Assembly (NCBI GenBank): GCA_021740045.1 | Contig: JAIPAP010000039.1 | Span: 1-35,527 of the forward strand | Reading direction: 5' to 3' | Length of the DNA: 35,527 nucleotides | Source of the DNA: Bacteroidales bacterium | Lineage (GTDB): Bacteria; Bacteroidota; Bacteroidia; Bacteroidales; JAIPAP01 | Shown here: positions 15,380 through 24,929 of the stretch, piece by piece | Numbering within the stretch: position 1 is the first letter of the stretch | How the letters are laid out: each line of letters begins with the position of its first letter | Notes under the pieces: model-generated | What the model saw: the letters and a program-made list of their open reading frames with translations, nothing else | What the model was told of the DNA's origin: nothing | Databases searched by the model: none | Position numbers and translations under genes: made by a program

Positions 15380-15895
15380 CTAAGGCATCAATGAATTCAA
15401 ATCAACCGGTGATTCCTCGTTTTCCGCTTCGCCCTTATCTTTACCGGCTATCTTCAAACCGGCTACTTTATAAAAGTTATAGCCGTGGTACTTTCCTTCC
15501 CCCGCTATCATCAGGTCTTCCTTTTCATAAACCATGTTCTGCCGGTCGTATTCCGACATTTCAAAGTCGGGGATCAATTGTATAGCGTATGTGGGGCATG
15601 CTTCCTCACATAATCCGCAGAATATGCAGCGTGAAAAGTTGATCCTGAAAAACTCGGGATAACGCCGTCCGTGCTCATCCTCGGTCGCCTGCAATGAAAT
15701 GCAGTCCACCGGGCAAGCCACCGAACACAGATAACAAGCCACGCAGCGTTCCTGTGAATCCGGGTCGCGCGACAGTATGATCCGACCGCGGTACCGTGCC
15801 GGTAGCTCATAGGGTTTTTCAGGGTAAAGAACCGTTTCACGCTTCTTAAAAGCATGCATAAAAACCATCCATAATGAGCGTAACATGCTAATCAT
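15380..15895 (-). CDS. nuoI: NADH-quinone oxidoreductase subunit I (2x[4Fe-4S])
   Basis: 171 residues (E. coli 180). It has two ferredoxin-type clusters: C51-x2-C54-x2-C57-x3-C61 ([12 protein letters not shown]) and C90-x2-C93-x2-C96-x3-C100 ([12 protein letters not shown]), with the fourth cysteine of each motif ligating the other cluster (N6a and N6b). These pass electrons from NuoG to NuoB. The N-terminus is amphipathic and the C-terminus ([20 protein letters not shown]) is a charged, poorly conserved tail. It lies 38 bases behind nuoH. Confidence 0.97.
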   Translation of the reverse strand: MISMLRSLWMVFMHAFKKRETVLYPEKPYELPARYRGRIILSRDPDSQERCVACYLCSVACPVDCISLQATEDEHGRRYPEFFRINFSRCIFCGLCEEACPTYAIQLIPDFEMSEYDRQNMVYEKEDLMIAGEGKYHGYNFYKVAGLKIAGKDKGEAENEESPVDLNSLMP

Positions 15896-15933
15896 ATATA
15901 TGTCGATTTTAGTTCGTTAATTGATTCTATCCA

Positions 15934-16872
15934 TCAAGCCAGCACTATGGCTGCCGTTACCAGTAAATTGATCAAGGCCAGCGGGAACAATATCTTCCAG
16001 CCGTATTCCATCAACTGGTCATACCTGGGTCGTGGGAATGTCGCCCTGAACAAGATAAAGATCACGATCAGTATAAATGTCTTGATCAGAAACCAGGCAA
16101 TGGGCGGTAAAAAACCGGGACCCAGCCAACCACCCAAAAACAAGGCGGTAATAATGGCCGATATCAGCGTAATACCGATATACTCGCCCACGAAAAACAT
16201 CCCGAACTTCATCCCTGAATACTCGGAATGATATCCGGCCACCAGCTCGCTCTCACCCTCGGGCATATCGAACGGAAGCCTGTGTGCTTCGGCCACCCCG
16301 GCAATGAAAAAGATCACAAATCCCACGATTTGAGGGCCGATGAACCACATGCCTTTTTGAGCTTCCACAATTTCGGTCAGCCGGAATGAATCGGCCAACA
16401 TCACCACTCCCATCAATGATACTCCCATAAACACTTCATAGGTAAGCATCTGGGCAGTTCCCCTAAGGCTACCCAAAAGCGGATACTTACTGTTCGAAGC
16501 CCAGCCACCTAGTACCAGGCTGTAAACGCCAAGCGACGACATAGCCAGGAAAAACAATATCCCGATGTTCAGGTCGACTACATAAAGCCCCGGAACAAAG
16601 GGTATGATGGTAAAGCTCATCAGTGTGGTGAATACCAGGATGGCAGGCGACATGAAATAAACCGGCTTATCCGAAAATGGCGGTATCCAGTCTTCCTTAA
16701 AAAAGATCTTGATCATATCGGCCAGCACCTGAAAAATACCAAAGGGCCCTACCCTGTTCGGCCCATAGCGCAATTGCCATAATCCCAAGAGCCGGCGCTC
16801 AACCCAGATCAAGCCGGCCGCCACGGATAACACCACCAAAAGCACTCTCAATATGACCGATACAGGATGCAT
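15934..16872 (-). CDS. nuoH: NADH-quinone oxidoreductase subunit H
   Basis: 312 residues (E. coli 325), eight predicted membrane helices. Highly conserved signatures are WVERRLLGLWQLRYGPNRVG near the N-terminus, KIFFKEDWIPPF, and FDMPEGESELVAGYHSEYSG, the acidic loop lining the quinone tunnel. NuoH forms the quinone chamber with NuoB and NuoD and links the arms. It lies 20 bases behind nuoG and 38 before nuoI. Confidence 0.97.
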   Translation of the reverse strand: MHPVSVILRVLLVVLSVAAGLIWVERRLLGLWQLRYGPNRVGPFGIFQVLADMIKIFFKEDWIPPFSDKPVYFMSPAILVFTTLMSFTIIPFVPGLYVVDLNIGILFFLAMSSLGVYSLVLGGWASNSKYPLLGSLRGTAQMLTYEVFMGVSLMGVVMLADSFRLTEIVEAQKGMWFIGPQIVGFVIFFIAGVAEAHRLPFDMPEGESELVAGYHSEYSGMKFGMFFVGEYIGITLISAIITALFLGGWLGPGFLPPIAWFLIKTFILIVIFILFRATFPRPRYDQLMEYGWKILFPLALINLLVTAAIVLA

Positions 16873-16892
16873 ATATTTTTCCTATTTTAGTT

Positions 16893-19595
16893 TTACTTCT
16901 TCTCTTGTTTTTCAATATTCCCCTTTAAGGGTAACTCAACGATATAGCTTTGACGGAAACCGGTTGTAATGCCGGCAACATCATCAGCCATCTTATCATC
17001 GGTTTTTACCTTTAATTTCCATTCCTTTCCATTGGCCCTTACAATCGCCACATCATCCTCATTAAGATCGTTTTGCCCGGCTACATTAGGATGGATGAGC
17101 ACATAGGGTTCCGGCGTAGCTTCCCGGATGGCTGCCGATAAGGAGCTCATTTCTCCCGAGCCGAATATATGCGGAACCGGTGTCAGGTATAGTTCGCCGG
17201 CTTCGGTTTTCGTTTCAAACACGGGCACTTTGAAATATTGCTGTTTTGGATTATCAGTGGGTTCTATCACCCGTTTACCGGGATCGCCGTCATGCATGGG
17301 ACCGCCCACTTCCTGCTGGTATTTGTTAAGTGCCTGAACCGAATTCCAGCCCGGTTTCCAATAATGGCTCACCAGTGATGAAGGCGGTGTCCCGTTATAG
17401 CCCTCCATGGTGAAGGACATGGGCGCATCTTCATCTTGCGGGGGCTTTTGCTCATGCACATTTTTGTGGGCATGCATGGAAGTCCTTCCTGTATAGCGAT
17501 GGGGGGCACGTGCTACCTTTTCACCGTTGATCCGGAAACCCGAAGGTGGCGCCAGTTCGGTTAAAGGTTTAAAGACGGTATAACCTTTAACCAGCTCGGC
17601 AAGGCATTCGTCCAACGAATTCCACTGCCCGCCGGTTTTTTTCAAATGATTTTCTATTCGACCCAACCATCGCCAGCTATCCATCACCGGAGCTTCGGGT
17701 ATATAAGCTTTATAAAAGCGTTGAGCCCTTCCCTCTGTATTAATAAATGTCCCGGAAGATTCGGCTGTTACGCCCGAGGGAAGCACAAATGAGGCATGAT
17801 CTGTTGTATTGGTCTCGGTATGATCGATCAGCAGGATATTCTTGAATTGATTAAAAAACTTATCTGCTTGCACTTTATCAAAATGGCGGTAAAGATCATT
17901 TTCGAGGATGATAAGGTTTTCGGGAGCATCCCCGGTTTCCATAATACCGGAAAGGTCATTACCCTCCAGTAAGCCCAGCCCCATGCTATTGGCTTCGGGA
18001 AGCGCATAAAACAACCCAGCCTTTCTTTCCTCACCGTTCAGGGCCTGTGTGATGTTAGCCGCTGCTTTCAACATCTCCTCCAGGCCATTTCCCCAACCGG
18101 ATACGATCAATGGCTTTTTAGCATTTATAAGCGCTTTTGCCAACTGATCCAGCCATTCATCCCATTCCCCGGGATAATCTTTAACAGCAGGGGCATCATT
18201 ATTAATACGATTGGCCAACAGGAATCCGAATTTCACGGTATCGTGCGGATTCAGGCGCAGCGATTTGGAAGCCACATCATCCAGCTTGGTGTTGTAAGGT
18301 GTGATTGTCGTCATGGGCGCCTTGCCATCCTGGTAAAACTCGCGCACCGCATGATCGAGCCAACGGGGAATGCTTACCCTCGCTGCTTCATCCATAGCTT
18401 TTTTCATAAGCGTTTGGCGGAGCGAAAGGGCCAGACGTGGCGCACTGTGCGTAATATCCTCACCCAACACCAGCACATAATCCGCTTCCTCCGTTTCCTT
18501 CATCGAGGGGACATTTACCGGATAATTCCTGAGGATATCAAGATAATTCCTGAGAATTTGATGATCCTTACCGGAAATTCCAGCATAGAAATTTTCTGCT
18601 CCCACCAGTTTGTTCAGGGCATAATTCGCTTCCACCGAAGCCCGGGCTGAGCCAATGCCAAGGGTTTTTCCTTTTTCAAAAGCATTGGTAATCTTATCCA
18701 ATATTTCATCTTCAGTAGTATCCTGAAGTTCAGCCCCAAACCTGGCTTTTATCTTTTTGATGCGGGTTTCCCGGTTTACATACTCATAGCCGAACCTTCC
18801 GCGATCGCAAAGGAAATAGCCATTTACATCATAATTATAGCGATTGCGGATGCGGCGGAGTTTGCCATAGCGTTCACCCGGAATGGTGTTGCATCCCAGG
18901 CTGCAATGTTCACAAATGGAGGGTGCTGTAGAAAGGTCCCATTTACGGGTATAATGCTTTTTAAGGGTTTTATCGGTAAAAACGCCTGTGGGACAGACTT
19001 CCACCAAATTGCCACTGAATTCATTTTCGAGCATCCCATCCTGATGCCTTCCGAAGAATACGCGGCTATGGATACCGAACACATCCAGATCATATCCGCC
19101 GGCATATTCACGGTAAAAACGGGTGCAACGGTAACATTGTATGCAGCGGTTCATTTCATGATTGATAAACGGGCCAAGGTATTGGTTGCGATAAGTGCGT
19201 TTCTTAAAACGATTGCGGCGATATACATGGCCGGTCATTACGGTCATATCCTGCAGGTGGCATTCGCCGCCTTCATCACAAATGGGGCAGTCGTGCGGGT
19301 GGTTGTTCATCAGGCTTTCAATCACCTGTGCCCTGAAATGCTTCACCTCCGGGTCTTCTATCGAAATGATCATCCCGTCCTGAACAGGCTGCACACACGA
19401 CATAATGATCTTTCCACGGGTATCGTTTTCATCCTTATACATCTTAACGGCACATAAACGGCAGGCTCCCACTGATCCCATGGCGGGGTGAAAACAGAAA
19501 TACGGGATATCCAGCCCTACCGAAAGGCAATAATCTAGCAGGTTCTTACCTTCCTCTGCCTGATATTTTATGCCGTCGATGTAAATGTTAACCAT
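16893..19595 (-). CDS. nuoG: NADH-quinone oxidoreductase subunit G, E. coli type with N7 cluster
   Basis: 900 residues (E. coli 908). Iron-sulphur ligands are all visible: [2Fe-2S] N1b C34, C45, C48, C67; [4Fe-4S] N5 H99-x3-C103-x2-C106-x5-C112; N4 C151, C154, C157, C201; and the off-path N7 cluster C228-x2-C231-x3-C235 with C263 (CEHCSLGCN and YFLCDRGRFGYEYVN). The rest is a molybdopterin-oxidoreductase-like domain that no longer binds the cofactor. C-terminal phrases (RYTGRTSMHAHKNVHE, PGWNSVQALNKYQQEVGG) match the enterobacterial form rather than the shorter NuoG of many other phyla. N7 is present in only some complex I lineages. It starts 14 bases behind nuoF. Confidence 0.97.
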   Translation of the reverse strand: MVNIYIDGIKYQAEEGKNLLDYCLSVGLDIPYFCFHPAMGSVGACRLCAVKMYKDENDTRGKIIMSCVQPVQDGMIISIEDPEVKHFRAQVIESLMNNHPHDCPICDEGGECHLQDMTVMTGHVYRRNRFKKRTYRNQYLGPFINHEMNRCIQCYRCTRFYREYAGGYDLDVFGIHSRVFFGRHQDGMLENEFSGNLVEVCPTGVFTDKTLKKHYTRKWDLSTAPSICEHCSLGCNTIPGERYGKLRRIRNRYNYDVNGYFLCDRGRFGYEYVNRETRIKKIKARFGAELQDTTEDEILDKITNAFEKGKTLGIGSARASVEANYALNKLVGAENFYAGISGKDHQILRNYLDILRNYPVNVPSMKETEEADYVLVLGEDITHSAPRLALSLRQTLMKKAMDEAARVSIPRWLDHAVREFYQDGKAPMTTITPYNTKLDDVASKSLRLNPHDTVKFGFLLANRINNDAPAVKDYPGEWDEWLDQLAKALINAKKPLIVSGWGNGLEEMLKAAANITQALNGEERKAGLFYALPEANSMGLGLLEGNDLSGIMETGDAPENLIILENDLYRHFDKVQADKFFNQFKNILLIDHTETNTTDHASFVLPSGVTAESSGTFINTEGRAQRFYKAYIPEAPVMDSWRWLGRIENHLKKTGGQWNSLDECLAELVKGYTVFKPLTELAPPSGFRINGEKVARAPHRYTGRTSMHAHKNVHEQKPPQDEDAPMSFTMEGYNGTPPSSLVSHYWKPGWNSVQALNKYQQEVGGPMHDGDPGKRVIEPTDNPKQQYFKVPVFETKTEAGELYLTPVPHIFGSGEMSSLSAAIREATPEPYVLIHPNVAGQNDLNEDDVAIVRANGKEWKLKVKTDDKMADDVAGITTGFRQSYIVELPLKGNIEKQEKK

Positions 19596-19609
19596 AATGA
19601 CCTCTTCAA

Positions 19610-20896
19610 TTATTTACCATTGCCTTTCCAGGCACATTTTTTATCTGTTATATGTTGTTTGAAATCCTTCCCAAAATATTTCATGGCGCTTTGTAATGGC
19701 TCCATAGCGCCAGGAGCAAACGCGCAGAAGGTATTGCCGGGCCCCATAAATTCCACATGCGATTCCAGCACATCCATATCGCCTTCTTTTCCTTTGCCGG
19801 CTTCCATAGCCTCCAGGGTCTTTTGAACAAAAGGAATTCCATCGCGGCAGGGCGTACACCAACCGCATGATTCCCGCCCGAAAAAGCGCATCAAATTAGC
19901 CACAAAGCCCACCGGGCAGGTTTTATCATCAAGCACCACCAGCGTTCCGGTTCCCAGGCGGCTTCCCACATTCATCACCGTTGAAAAATCGAGCTTTACA
20001 TCCATGTGATCGTTCACCAGGAAATCGGTAGATGCCCCGCCGGGTAAGGCTCCACGGAATGTATAGCCATTCATCATCCCGCCTGCATGCTCTTCGATGA
20101 CTTCACGCATGGTGGTTCCCAAAGGCAATTCCCAGGTTCCAGGGTTCTTTACATTACCGCTCACCCCATATAGCTTGGTTCCTCCTTCATCGGTGTAGCT
20201 TAAGTTTTTAAAGGCTTCGGCACCATGCTCCATAATATACGGAACACAGCATAAAGTTTCAACATTATTAACAATGGTGGGATTTCCAAAAAGTCCACTG
20301 GCCTGCGGGTATGGAGGCTTAAAACGAGGTGTGGCCCTTCTGCCTTCCAGGGCGTTCAGTAAAGCGGTTTCCTCACCACACATGTAGCGGCCCACACTGA
20401 TGTGGATGTAGAGATCAAGATCAAAACCGCTTTTTAAAATGTTTTTTCCAAGATAACCCTTTTCTCGCGCCTCATGTATGGCTTTTTCCAGCCTGTCAAC
20501 TGATTTCACATAGGCACCCCGGATGAAGATAAAGCCAATGGAAGCCTGAATGGCATAAGCCGAAAGGATCATCCCCTCGATCAATAAATGGGGATTCTCT
20601 TCCATGAGCAAGCGATCTTTGAACGTGCCGGGTTCCATCTCATCGGCATTGGCCACCAGGTATTTTGGTGTGATGGCATCTTCTCCCATGGGAACAAAAC
20701 CCCATTTCATACCGGTACCGAAGCCTGCACCACCACGTCCTTTCAGATTTGAATCCTTTACCGTGGCGGTAACATTTTCGGGATCAATCTTTCCAATGAC
20801 CTTTTTAACTGCCCGGTAACCGCCTTCCTTTTCATAGCCTTTTAGTTCAAGCTGCGATCCATCATCCTTGATATGTCCGGTTAAGGGTTTTTCCAT
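19610..20896 (-). CDS. nuoF: NADH-quinone oxidoreductase subunit F (FMN, NADH, N3)
   Basis: 428 residues (E. coli 445). It carries the FMN/NADH site GRGGAGFGTGMKWGFVP (residues 53-69), the ADEMEPGTFKDRLLME loop (84-99) that lines the flavin pocket, and CGEETALLNALEGRR (173-187). The N3 cluster ligands are C344, C347, C350 (ESCGWCTPCRDG) and C391 (GNTFCAFAPGA). NADH is oxidised here and electrons enter the chain. The sequence follows the enterobacterial form closely across its length. It lies 44 bases behind nuoE and 14 before nuoG. The initiator ATG precedes EKPLTGHIK, a usual short leader. Confidence 0.97.
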   Translation of the reverse strand: MEKPLTGHIKDDGSQLELKGYEKEGGYRAVKKVIGKIDPENVTATVKDSNLKGRGGAGFGTGMKWGFVPMGEDAITPKYLVANADEMEPGTFKDRLLMEENPHLLIEGMILSAYAIQASIGFIFIRGAYVKSVDRLEKAIHEAREKGYLGKNILKSGFDLDLYIHISVGRYMCGEETALLNALEGRRATPRFKPPYPQASGLFGNPTIVNNVETLCCVPYIMEHGAEAFKNLSYTDEGGTKLYGVSGNVKNPGTWELPLGTTMREVIEEHAGGMMNGYTFRGALPGGASTDFLVNDHMDVKLDFSTVMNVGSRLGTGTLVVLDDKTCPVGFVANLMRFFGRESCGWCTPCRDGIPFVQKTLEAMEAGKGKEGDMDVLESHVEFMGPGNTFCAFAPGAMEPLQSAMKYFGKDFKQHITDKKCAWKGNGK

Positions 20897-20940
20897 GCTA
20901 TCCGTTTACCTTAAGATCTTCAAAAAACATTATTAATCAA

Positions 20941-21405
20941 TTATTTATATTGTTCCAAAATTTCTTTAATCTTTTCCTCCGTAAGATTGACGTGAAGATC
21001 ATCATCAATCATCATCACCGGGGCTTTATCGCAGGCACCAAGGCAGGCTACCGGAATGAGGGTAAACCTGTCGTCGGAAGTAGTCTCCCCGGGTTTAATA
21101 CCAAGATGCTTTCCCAGTTGCTCTTGCAAATTATCCGCATTTTTTATCCAACAACTGATGCTGTCGCAAAACAGGATAACATGCCTGCCAACCGGCTTGC
21201 GGTAGATCAGGTTATAAAAGCTGGCCAGCCCGTCGATCTGTGTTTCCGACATACCAAGATATTCGCTGATATCACTCACAGCTTCATCGGAAATCCAGCT
21301 GCGGTATTTCTGCACCACCCGCAAGGCTTCCAGACCACCTGCAGTTTTTCGTGGCAGGTGTTCAAGTTCTTCGGCTATTTCTTTCTTTTCCTGTTCACTC
21401 AGCAT
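20941..21405 (-). CDS. nuoE: NADH-quinone oxidoreductase subunit E ([2Fe-2S] N1a)
   Basis: 154 residues (E. coli 166), a thioredoxin-like [2Fe-2S] protein. The four ligands are C80, C85 (ILFCDSISCWIKN, C-x4-C) and C121, C125 (PVACLGACDKAPVMMID, C-x3-C). The helical N-terminus (LSEQEKKEIAEELEHLPRK...) packs on NuoF. It forms the NADH-input module with NuoF and NuoG, so this operon is not the NuoEFG-lacking 11-subunit type. It lies 11 bases behind nuoCD. Confidence 0.96.
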   Translation of the reverse strand: MLSEQEKKEIAEELEHLPRKTAGGLEALRVVQKYRSWISDEAVSDISEYLGMSETQIDGLASFYNLIYRKPVGRHVILFCDSISCWIKNADNLQEQLGKHLGIKPGETTSDDRFTLIPVACLGACDKAPVMMIDDDLHVNLTEEKIKEILEQYK

Positions 21406-21416
21406 CTTGTCACATT

Positions 21417-23159
21417 TTATCGGTCAACATCGGCTAAAACATAATCAACACTACCCAGTATGGCCAGCAAATCGGGTATGGTATAACCCTTTGAGATATA
21501 GGGTACCATTTGGATATGAGGAAATGAAGGCGCTCTCACGCGGGTACGATACGATGTGGTATTGCCGTCGCTAACCAGGTAATAGCCATTGTTTCCTTTG
21601 GCGCCTTCAACACCCACAAACGACTCACCCGGGGGGATAACAGGCCCCCAACTAACTCCCAAAAAGTGATTAATAAGGGTTTCAATATCCTTCATAGTGC
21701 CGTCTTTCTTTGGAGGTGTAGCCAATTGATGGTCCGATTTATAATCACCCGGCGGCATATTATTCATGCATTGCTCGATAATGCGAAGACTTTGACGCAT
21801 TTCTTCGATCCTTACCATAGTCCGGTCATAACAATCGCCATTGGTTCCGGTGGGTATTTCAAAATCGAATTGCTCATAGCCCGAATAAGGGCGCATTTTC
21901 CTGAAATCCCATTCCATGCCGGTAGCTCTTAAGCCTGGCCCTGTTACGCCCCACTCTATCGCTTCCTGCGTTGTGTATACACCTATTCCTTCTGTCCGGT
22001 TTTTGAATATTTTATTCTTCATCACCATCTTGTCATAGGTTCTGAGGCGCTTAGGCAGGTAGTCGACAAATTCTTTCACCAGTCTTTCCCAACCTTTCGG
22101 AAGGTCCTGGGCCACACCACCAATCCTGAACCAGTTGGGGTGCATGCGGGCTCCGCAAACAGCCTCTACAATTTTAAAAGCCTTCTCACGATCGGTAAAC
22201 ATGTAGAACACCGGTGAAAGCGCACCAACGTCCTGGGCAAATGTTCCATAATACACCAGGTGACTGATGATGCGGAACAACTCACTCATCATGATGCGAA
22301 TAACCTTAGCGCGGTCGGGGACCTTGATGCCGGCAAGCTGCTCCACGGCCATCACATAGGGTAAATTATTGAGTACACCCGAAAGATAATCCACGCGGTC
22401 AGTATAGGGAATGTAGGTGTGCCAGGTTTGGCGTTCGCCCATTTTTTCGGCCCCCCGGTGATGGAATCCAATATCAGGTACCACATCCAGAATATTCTCA
22501 CCTTCCAGTTGCAATACCAGGCGAAGTAATCCGTGCGTGCCCGGATGCTGCGGACCAAGGTTCAGAAACATGAATTCGCTATCTTCACTGGAGCGTTTCA
22601 TGCCCCATTGTTCAGGGTTATAACGTAAGTGTTCCTCTTCTTCTTCCCATTTATCGTCGGGTAGTGAAAAGGGTTCCAGTTCTGTGGCCCTGGCAGCATG
22701 TTCCTTACGTAATGGATGGCCCGCCCAGGAGGAAGGCATCAGAATGCGCCGCAGATCGGGATGCCCGGAAAACCGCAACCCGAACATATCGAAAACCTCC
22801 CGCTCATACCAATTGGCTGCCGGCCAAATATCCTGTACCGTGGAAATTTCATCCCTGTCATTCAGGGGCACTTTAATTCTTACATCAGCATTGTTTTGAA
22901 ATGAAAGCAGGTGGTATACCAGGGTGAATTCGCTATCGGGCTGGCCTTGCCTGTTTTGGCGTTGGCGTTCATCAATCGCTGTAAGATCATATAACATACT
23001 AAATGCCAACTCGGAGTCATTTTTAAGATCCTGGCAAACGGCAGCAGCCTGGTCCTTCGCAACCCATAAAGTTGGGATATCATCGGCTGTATCCTGCCAA
23101 TGCAGCACCTCTTCCCCAAAGCGGATATTTAATTTGTTTATAAGCGATTGGTCTTTCAT
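21417..23159 (-). CDS. nuoCD: NADH-quinone oxidoreductase subunits C and D, fused
   Basis: 580 residues (E. coli fused NuoCD about 600). The C part (1-165) has the [26 protein letters not shown] signature at residues 119-151. A charged linker (~166-195) joins the D part, which opens with [17 protein letters not shown], where H205 and H209 correspond to quinone-pocket histidines. Later D blocks ([20 protein letters not shown] and [11 protein letters not shown]) and the [19 protein letters not shown] region are intact. Fusion of C and D is typical of the enterobacterial complex I lineage and uncommon elsewhere. It lies 22 bases behind nuoB. Confidence 0.97.
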   Translation of the reverse strand: MKDQSLINKLNIRFGEEVLHWQDTADDIPTLWVAKDQAAAVCQDLKNDSELAFSMLYDLTAIDERQRQNRQGQPDSEFTLVYHLLSFQNNADVRIKVPLNDRDEISTVQDIWPAANWYEREVFDMFGLRFSGHPDLRRILMPSSWAGHPLRKEHAARATELEPFSLPDDKWEEEEEHLRYNPEQWGMKRSSEDSEFMFLNLGPQHPGTHGLLRLVLQLEGENILDVVPDIGFHHRGAEKMGERQTWHTYIPYTDRVDYLSGVLNNLPYVMAVEQLAGIKVPDRAKVIRIMMSELFRIISHLVYYGTFAQDVGALSPVFYMFTDREKAFKIVEAVCGARMHPNWFRIGGVAQDLPKGWERLVKEFVDYLPKRLRTYDKMVMKNKIFKNRTEGIGVYTTQEAIEWGVTGPGLRATGMEWDFRKMRPYSGYEQFDFEIPTGTNGDCYDRTMVRIEEMRQSLRIIEQCMNNMPPGDYKSDHQLATPPKKDGTMKDIETLINHFLGVSWGPVIPPGESFVGVEGAKGNNGYYLVSDGNTTSYRTRVRAPSFPHIQMVPYISKGYTIPDLLAILGSVDYVLADVDR

Positions 23160-23181
23160 ACAGTAGTGTTTCTATTGTCCT

Positions 23182-23802
23182 TTAAATTTCTTCCGGCGGT
23201 TTTATCCGGCCCATCTGCCCTCTATTTTCGCGTTTTTCATCGCGTCTGGACTTGTCTTCAGGTTTGATGATCTCTTGTGACTTCAGGGTCCAACTCAGCG
23301 GGCGTTTCTCCTTACCCACTTTTTCGCGGAGCATCAACAGGCCTTCCATAAAGGCATCGGGGCGAGGAGGGCAGCCCTGCACATAAACATCAACCGGCAT
23401 GAATTTATCCACACCCTGCACTACGCTGTATATGTCGTACATACCACCTGAGTTGGAACAAGAGCCCATGGAGATCACCCAGCGGGGTTCCATCATCTGT
23501 TGATACAAGCGTTTAATTACCGGGGCGATCTTGATAAATACCGTTCCGGCAATGATCATCACATCGGCTTCACGGGGTGTTCCCCTGATCACCTCAGCAC
23601 CGAAACGGGATATATCGTATTTGCTGGTCAAACTGGTAGCCATTTCAACATAGCAACAGGAAAGGCCGAAATTCAATGGCCACATCGAATTTTTACGGCC
23701 CCAGGCGATCATGTCTTCCAGTTTGCTGAAGAGCACTGTATCGCGTATGGTTTTCGAGATTGAATAATCGTTCTTAAAATCGTTAATGTTCGATTTTCCC
23801 AT
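23182..23802 (-). CDS. nuoB: NADH-quinone oxidoreductase subunit B ([4Fe-4S] N2)
   Basis: 206 residues (E. coli 220). N2 cluster ligands are C49 and C50 (LSCCYVEM), C115 ([12 protein letters not shown]) and C144 (VQGCPPRPD). N2 is the terminal cluster that reduces quinone, in the junction with NuoCD and NuoH. The C-terminal ~35 residues are a charged, lineage-variable tail ([20 protein letters not shown]). It starts 2 bases behind nuoA. Confidence 0.97.
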   Translation of the reverse strand: MGKSNINDFKNDYSISKTIRDTVLFSKLEDMIAWGRKNSMWPLNFGLSCCYVEMATSLTSKYDISRFGAEVIRGTPREADVMIIAGTVFIKIAPVIKRLYQQMMEPRWVISMGSCSNSGGMYDIYSVVQGVDKFMPVDVYVQGCPPRPDAFMEGLLMLREKVGKEKRPLSWTLKSQEIIKPEDKSRRDEKRENRGQMGRIKPPEEI

Positions 23803-23804
23803 GC

Positions 23805-24236
23805 TTAGGTTTTTTGTTGATGCTTTTTCATTCCTTTAAGAATTTGCTTGCCCACCGGACCGTAATTAAGTGCCCCGATTCGCCATTCGTAAATCAGGAT
23901 GGCCAACAGCACCCCTGTAAATATGGCCGCCCCGATATAACCGGCCCAGCCAACTTCTCTGAAGGCTATTGCCCAACCGATCAGGAAAGCGGCATCCAAG
24001 TCGAAAATGACAAAAAACATCGCAATGAGGTAAAACTGCGATGAAAATTGTAAACGTGCCGAACCGGTAACCGGAATGCCTGCTTCATAAGGTTGTTCGG
24101 TAACTTTTTCTTTATGCTTTTCTCCAAGAAAGTAGGATAGTACAACCATCCCCCCGGCAATCAATAATGCCAATCCTGCATAAACAAGTATTGGCCATAA
24201 TTCGGCCATTCCCTGGTAAGTATTTTCTGCACTCAT
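23805..24236 (-). CDS. nuoA: NADH-quinone oxidoreductase subunit A
   Basis: 143 residues from the ATG at 24236 (E. coli 147), three membrane helices. Conserved parts are [19 protein letters not shown] before the second helix and [19 protein letters not shown] with the acidic FDLD in the membrane. An in-frame start at 24329 would add 31 residues (MGGLKWQSIG...) of no family similarity, so the shorter start is used. It is the first gene of the 13-gene operon. No promoter with both boxes was seen in the ~150 bases upstream. Confidence 0.94.
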   Translation of the reverse strand: MSAENTYQGMAELWPILVYAGLALLIAGGMVVLSYFLGEKHKEKVTEQPYEAGIPVTGSARLQFSSQFYLIAMFFVIFDLDAAFLIGWAIAFREVGWAGYIGAAIFTGVLLAILIYEWRIGALNYGPVGKQILKGMKKHQQKT

Positions 24237-24563
24237 TACGATCAATGACAACATTTTTTTGATGAATGTTTTATCATCGTTTTTGGTGTTGTGAGATGCC
24301 CCAATACTTTGCCATTTTAACCCACCCAAAAGATTATTTAAACAGGCCCGGTGAAAAAGTCCAAAACTCCCGGTATAATAAGTTTTGATTCAACCCATTA
24401 CTTCACAAAGCCGGATTTATTTCATATGATAAAACAGTGAATATCAAATAAGCAGTGAAAAATGAGGTGTGGAATCTAATGGGGAAGGTGTTGATAATTT
24501 TTCACGTAAACTCAAATCAACCTGGAGTTGAACCATGCATTTGTTGATAGGGTGATAAAACGG
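24237..24563. other. Gap upstream of nuoA; nothing recognised
   Basis: About 330 bases with no coding sequence that can be supported. It should contain the nuo operon promoter on the minus strand, but no clean TTG/TAnnTTTG pair was found. A minus-strand reading frame through 24444-24704 is low-complexity and has no family resemblance. Confidence 0.5.
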
Positions 24564-24594
24564 TTTTGAGTATGAGGATAATGCATTATATTTG
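24564..24594 (+). promoter_or_regulatory. Bacteroidota-type promoter for the 34-codon stub
   Basis: TTTTG ending at 24568, 18-base spacer, then a perfect TATATTTG (TAnnTTTG) at 24587-24594. It lies 33 bases ahead of the ATG at 24627. It is one of the best promoter matches in the window, yet it drives only a 34-codon frame. Confidence 0.6.
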
Positions 24595-24626
24595 TAGTAG
24601 ATGATGCATAAATAAAACCCCTGATC

Positions 24627-24731
24627 ATGAGCAACAATGACAATAAAGCCAATGAACCGTTGGAGGATTACAACCAGCCGTTGACCTTTGAGAAAGTTTG
24701 GCAAATGTTCCAGGAAACGGTCAGTTTGTGA
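24627..24731 (+). pseudogene. 34-codon N-terminal remnant with FEKVWQMFQET motif
   Basis: The frame reads MSNNDNKANEPLEDYN, then QPLTFEKVWQMFQETVSL, then stop. The TFEKVWQMFQET segment is the way a group of Bacteroidota and cyanobacterial coiled-coil proteins begin (followed by FQETD/KFQETDRK repeats, often with a nuclease-like C-terminal domain). Here the sequence departs right after the first QET and stops two residues later, and no downstream frame carries the repeat. With its own promoter retained, it looks like the 5' stub of a gene lost by deletion. An independent 34-residue peptide cannot be excluded. Confidence 0.5.
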
Positions 24732-24929
24732 TTAAAAGCGCAGGGGAAGGTTTAGTCAAAATAGCGAATCCAAAATCATTTGAACCCAAAGTTTTTTAAT
24801 AGCCCACAAAAAAAGTCGGTCAGGCGGGCGTTTAATCCGTGTCATCAGCGATCTATTCATTTACATCATTTACCGGATTTGAGATTATTTGTAATAGATT
24901 AAACACCTTAATCAGTTTTTTGGGTTCGG

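Noticed and set aside
18906-19457. 183-codon plus-strand frame opposite nuoG
   Set aside because: Antisense shadow over the cysteine-rich N-terminal half of nuoG, with no family resemblance.
24444-24704. 86-codon minus-strand frame between nuoA and the AbiE-like pair
   Set aside because: No recognisable protein pattern, and it lies opposite a good promoter and the FEKVWQMFQET stub.
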